A DNA stretch of 64,000 nucleotides, taken from JAGNNV01 sp031392925 (GTDB lineage Bacteria > Acidobacteriota > Vicinamibacteria > Fen-336 > JAGNNV01). Below, in pieces: positions 62,413 through 64,000 of the stretch. Numbering within the stretch: position 1 is the first letter of the stretch; each line of letters begins with the position of its first letter. A model generated the notes under the pieces. It was not told where the DNA came from. It was given only the letters and a program-made list of their open reading frames with translations, and searched no databases. The stretch covers positions 9,418-73,417 of the forward strand of contig JANMVV010000158.1 in assembly GCA_031392925.1 (NCBI GenBank), read 5' to 3'. The position numbers were made by a program, and so were the translations under genes.

Positions 62413-62420
62413 CACAAGCC

Positions 62421-62897
62421 TTGATCGAGCGACTCCTCACCCGGTGGCCGTCCCTTCCCAAGGGCCTACAGGCGCCCCTGACCCTGATCACTCTCATCGC
62501 CTGGACCGGCGCCATGGTCCTCGTGGTCCGCAAGGCCACCGAACAGACCGCCCTCGCCCTCACCTCCGAGCTCGCGGCCTACGGCGAGCGCGCGCGCTGG
62601 AGCGGCATCTACTATCGCGGCGAGAAGATCGGCTTCTCGGTGAGCCAGATGACCGAGCGGCCGGGCGGGTTCAAGCTGCAGGAAGACGGACAGATGCTGA
62701 TCACGCTCATGGGCGACAGCATCGCCAGCAAGCTCCACACCGAAGTGAACGTTCGCACTCGCGATGTCCTCCGAGGTCAAGGCGGACATGATCGAGTCGG
62801 CGGCCATCCAGGCCACGTGACGATGGCGGATGCAACACGCGCGAAGCACAAGCTCACACGAGTGGTGCAGATGCTCATGGGACTCCGGCGCGCGTAG
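62421..62897 (+). pseudogene. truncated transglutaminase-type protein, N-terminal part
   Basis: From TTG 62421 the frame gives a membrane span (PLTLITLIAWTGAMVLVV) and the IYYRGEKIGFSVSQMTERPGGFKLQEDGQM segment. This is found at the start of exported transglutaminase-like proteins known from Acidobacteriota and related phyla, recalled from family knowledge. Homology-like sequence stops near residue 113 (HTEVNVRT). The rest is low-quality, Arg/His-rich and ends at 62897. The catalytic Cys-His-Asp part is missing. It is most likely a gene broken by recombination. Confidence 0.45.
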
Positions 62898-63044
62898 AAC
62901 CGCTTTGGTGCTACTGGATTGAGAATCGCGCACGGTTTCCTAGGGAAGACATCGCTCCCTGGGTTATTGCCGACGAGTGCCGAAGTGCGCCTGCACGATC
63001 TGATCCTCGGAGAGGTGCGAGGGGACACGGAGCCCCCTTTGTCC

Positions 63045-63818
63045 TTACTCGCGACGGAGGATAGTGACGGGATTCTGTCGCGCCGCACGGATTGCCGGGA
63101 CGAAGGAGGCGCACGCGCCCGCGAGAATCCCGACGATGGCGACCGTCCACAACAGACTCATGTCGAGCGGCCCAACGCCGACCGCCATCGCGGCCAGTAC
63201 TTTGTGTGCCCCTGGCGTCAACAACAGTCCCGCCATGACGCCCGCGGTACTCGCAACGGCTCCGTGTTTCGCGACCAGGAGCGCAACGTCCACGGCGCGC
63301 GCGCCTAGCGCAAGACGAACGCCGATCTCGCATTGTCGGGTTCTGGCTACGAAGGCAACGACGTTCAATACTCCAAGTAACGCCACACCGCCGCTCAAGA
63401 GCGCATACACCAAGAGCAGAATCGCTTGGGCTCTGGCGCCGCCAGTGGCCTTGACCGTCATGTCGTGAAGCGACGACACGGAGAGGACGCGCAAATCAGA
63501 GCCAAGGGATCGCAACGCTTGACGCAGCGGCTCGGTTTCGCCCACTTCCCTATCCAATCGAACAACCACATCGACGACTGGTTCGACTGCATCCGGGCGA
63601 TGGGCCGAGCCAAAAGGGAAGTAAATCTGTGGTTGAGGGGAGACCGCATCGGTGTCCATGACGCTGACCGGACCAGTCACTCCAACAATGACTCGGGGCG
63701 TCGACTCACCCTCGATAAGCAGAGTCTTGCCGACTGCCGACGAGGAGCGCCCCAAGAGGACGATGCCAGCCGCGGGGAGTTGGGCGTGACCGTCGTTGCG
63801 GATGCGCCGGCGGGCCAC
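63045..63818 (-). pseudogene. 5'-truncated MacB/FtsX-like permease
   Basis: An open frame of about 257 codons that ends normally (NPVTILRRE). Residues from about 30 (AVGKTLLIEGESTPRVIVGVTGPV) resemble the end of a MacB-like periplasmic core. The rest is an FtsX domain with four hydrophobic spans (LLVYALLSGGVALLGVLNVVAFVARTRQCEIGVRLALGA, then PLDMSLLWTVAIVGILAGACASFVPAIRAAR). Complete permeases of this type have about 400 to 800 residues, so the N-terminal half is missing. No convincing start codon or ribosome binding site exists. The upstream bases belong to an unrelated cytochrome gene. Confidence 0.6.
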
Positions 63819-63881
63819 GGTGAGCGCGCCCGAGGAAGCGGCAATAATCAGGGCAAGCAGACTTCATCTCGAGACGAAGGC

Positions 63882-64000
63882 TCAGTCGCGGCCGCTCGAA
63901 CCGAACGTGTTCTGGACGAGCGCCGGCACGGTGCTTTGCCGGACGTGGCAGGCCGTGCACGACCATCGCGCTCCGGCGACTTGCTCTCGGAGAACGCCCG
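63882..64000 (-). CDS. C-terminus of a NapB-like dihaem cytochrome c (partial)
   Basis: The frame from 63998 to TGA 63882 encodes 38 residues. They contain WSCTACHVRQSTVPALVQNTF, a CxxCH haem site in the context C-T-x-C-H-V-x-Q...L-V-x-N-T-F typical of the second haem of NapB, the electron-transfer subunit of periplasmic nitrate reductase. The rest of the gene lies beyond the window edge. The frame is too short for a firm family call. The neighbouring truncated permease suggests a rearranged region. Confidence 0.5.
   Translation of the reverse strand, partial: GVLREQVAGARWSCTACHVRQSTVPALVQNTFGSSGRD

Noticed and set aside
62396..62563. N-terminal extension of the TsaC frame
   Set aside because: Overlaps the divergent gene and reads Arg/Val-rich without similarity to the family start.

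Overview
The window is a high-GC bacterial chromosome segment with tightly packed, mostly real genes. Several lines point to an Acidobacteriota-like organism. They are an Asp-box/VPS10-type secreted repeat protein, secreted M18, M19 and Tat-type M24 peptidases, TonB-domain proteins with Pro/Ala linkers, two EF-G paralogues, a compact PilM/N/O-type platform, and the tail of a MacB/FtsX-like permease of the kind abundant in that phylum. This is inference from family content; no marker gene was searched.

Layout. (A) 1-4.3 kb: the 3' part of a VPS10/BNR-repeat protein and a secreted sulfatase. A 187-bp MITE-like inverted-repeat element sits exactly on the stop codon that the sulfatase once shared with a convergent lipoprotein gene. 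(B) 4.3-9.5 kb: a small lipoprotein, a 46-aa membrane peptide, and two divergent envelope-modification units: acyltransferase-3 plus SGNH hydrolase on the minus strand, and a flippase-like integral protein plus SGNH hydrolase on the plus strand. A perfect palindrome separates them. (C) 9.5-14.1 kb: tandem duplicated membrane proteins with spermidine-synthase-like C-terminal domains, each with its own promoter. (D) 14.2-21.5 kb: an XRE-cupin regulator, a second member of the small lipoprotein family behind a structured leader, a GT39-like transferase, an HtrA protease, a second large polytopic protein and a MATE transporter. (E) 21.5-30 kb: a GNAT enzyme, secreted peptidases M18 and M24, purH at the end of an operon of unknown genes, and an M19 dipeptidase.

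(F) 30-38 kb is the most unusual part. A minus-strand unit encodes PilM-like, PilN-like and a fused PilO-PilP-like protein with ATGA overlaps, followed by a pseudokinase-transmembrane-coiled-coil-TonB fusion. Divergently there is a variant EF-G whose stop codon overlaps the start of a periplasmic protein with two clear and one degenerate TonB-C-like domains.

(G) 38-59 kb: one uninterrupted minus-strand ribosomal super-cluster read rpsL-rpsG-fusA-tuf-S10-spc-alpha (rpsL to rplQ), with secY, adk, map, infA and rpoA in the usual places. Oddities are a divergent IF-1, low-complexity tails on several ribosomal proteins, a 422-nt hairpin-rich rpsL-rpsG gap, and hairpin inserts between rpsN/rplE and rpoA/rplQ. 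(H) 59-64 kb: a TPR/SLH-like lipoprotein overlapping hflX, a TsaC/Sua5 enzyme, then a broken region with a truncated transglutaminase-type protein, a 5'-truncated permease and the C-terminus of a NapB-like dihaem cytochrome running off the right edge.

Shared regulatory style: several starts lie only 6-9 nt behind a TAnnnT -10 hexamer (htrA, pilM-like, the tsaC pair), suggesting leaderless transcripts. Others use AGGAG/AAGGAG ribosome binding sites, and ATGA overlaps are used repeatedly for translational coupling.
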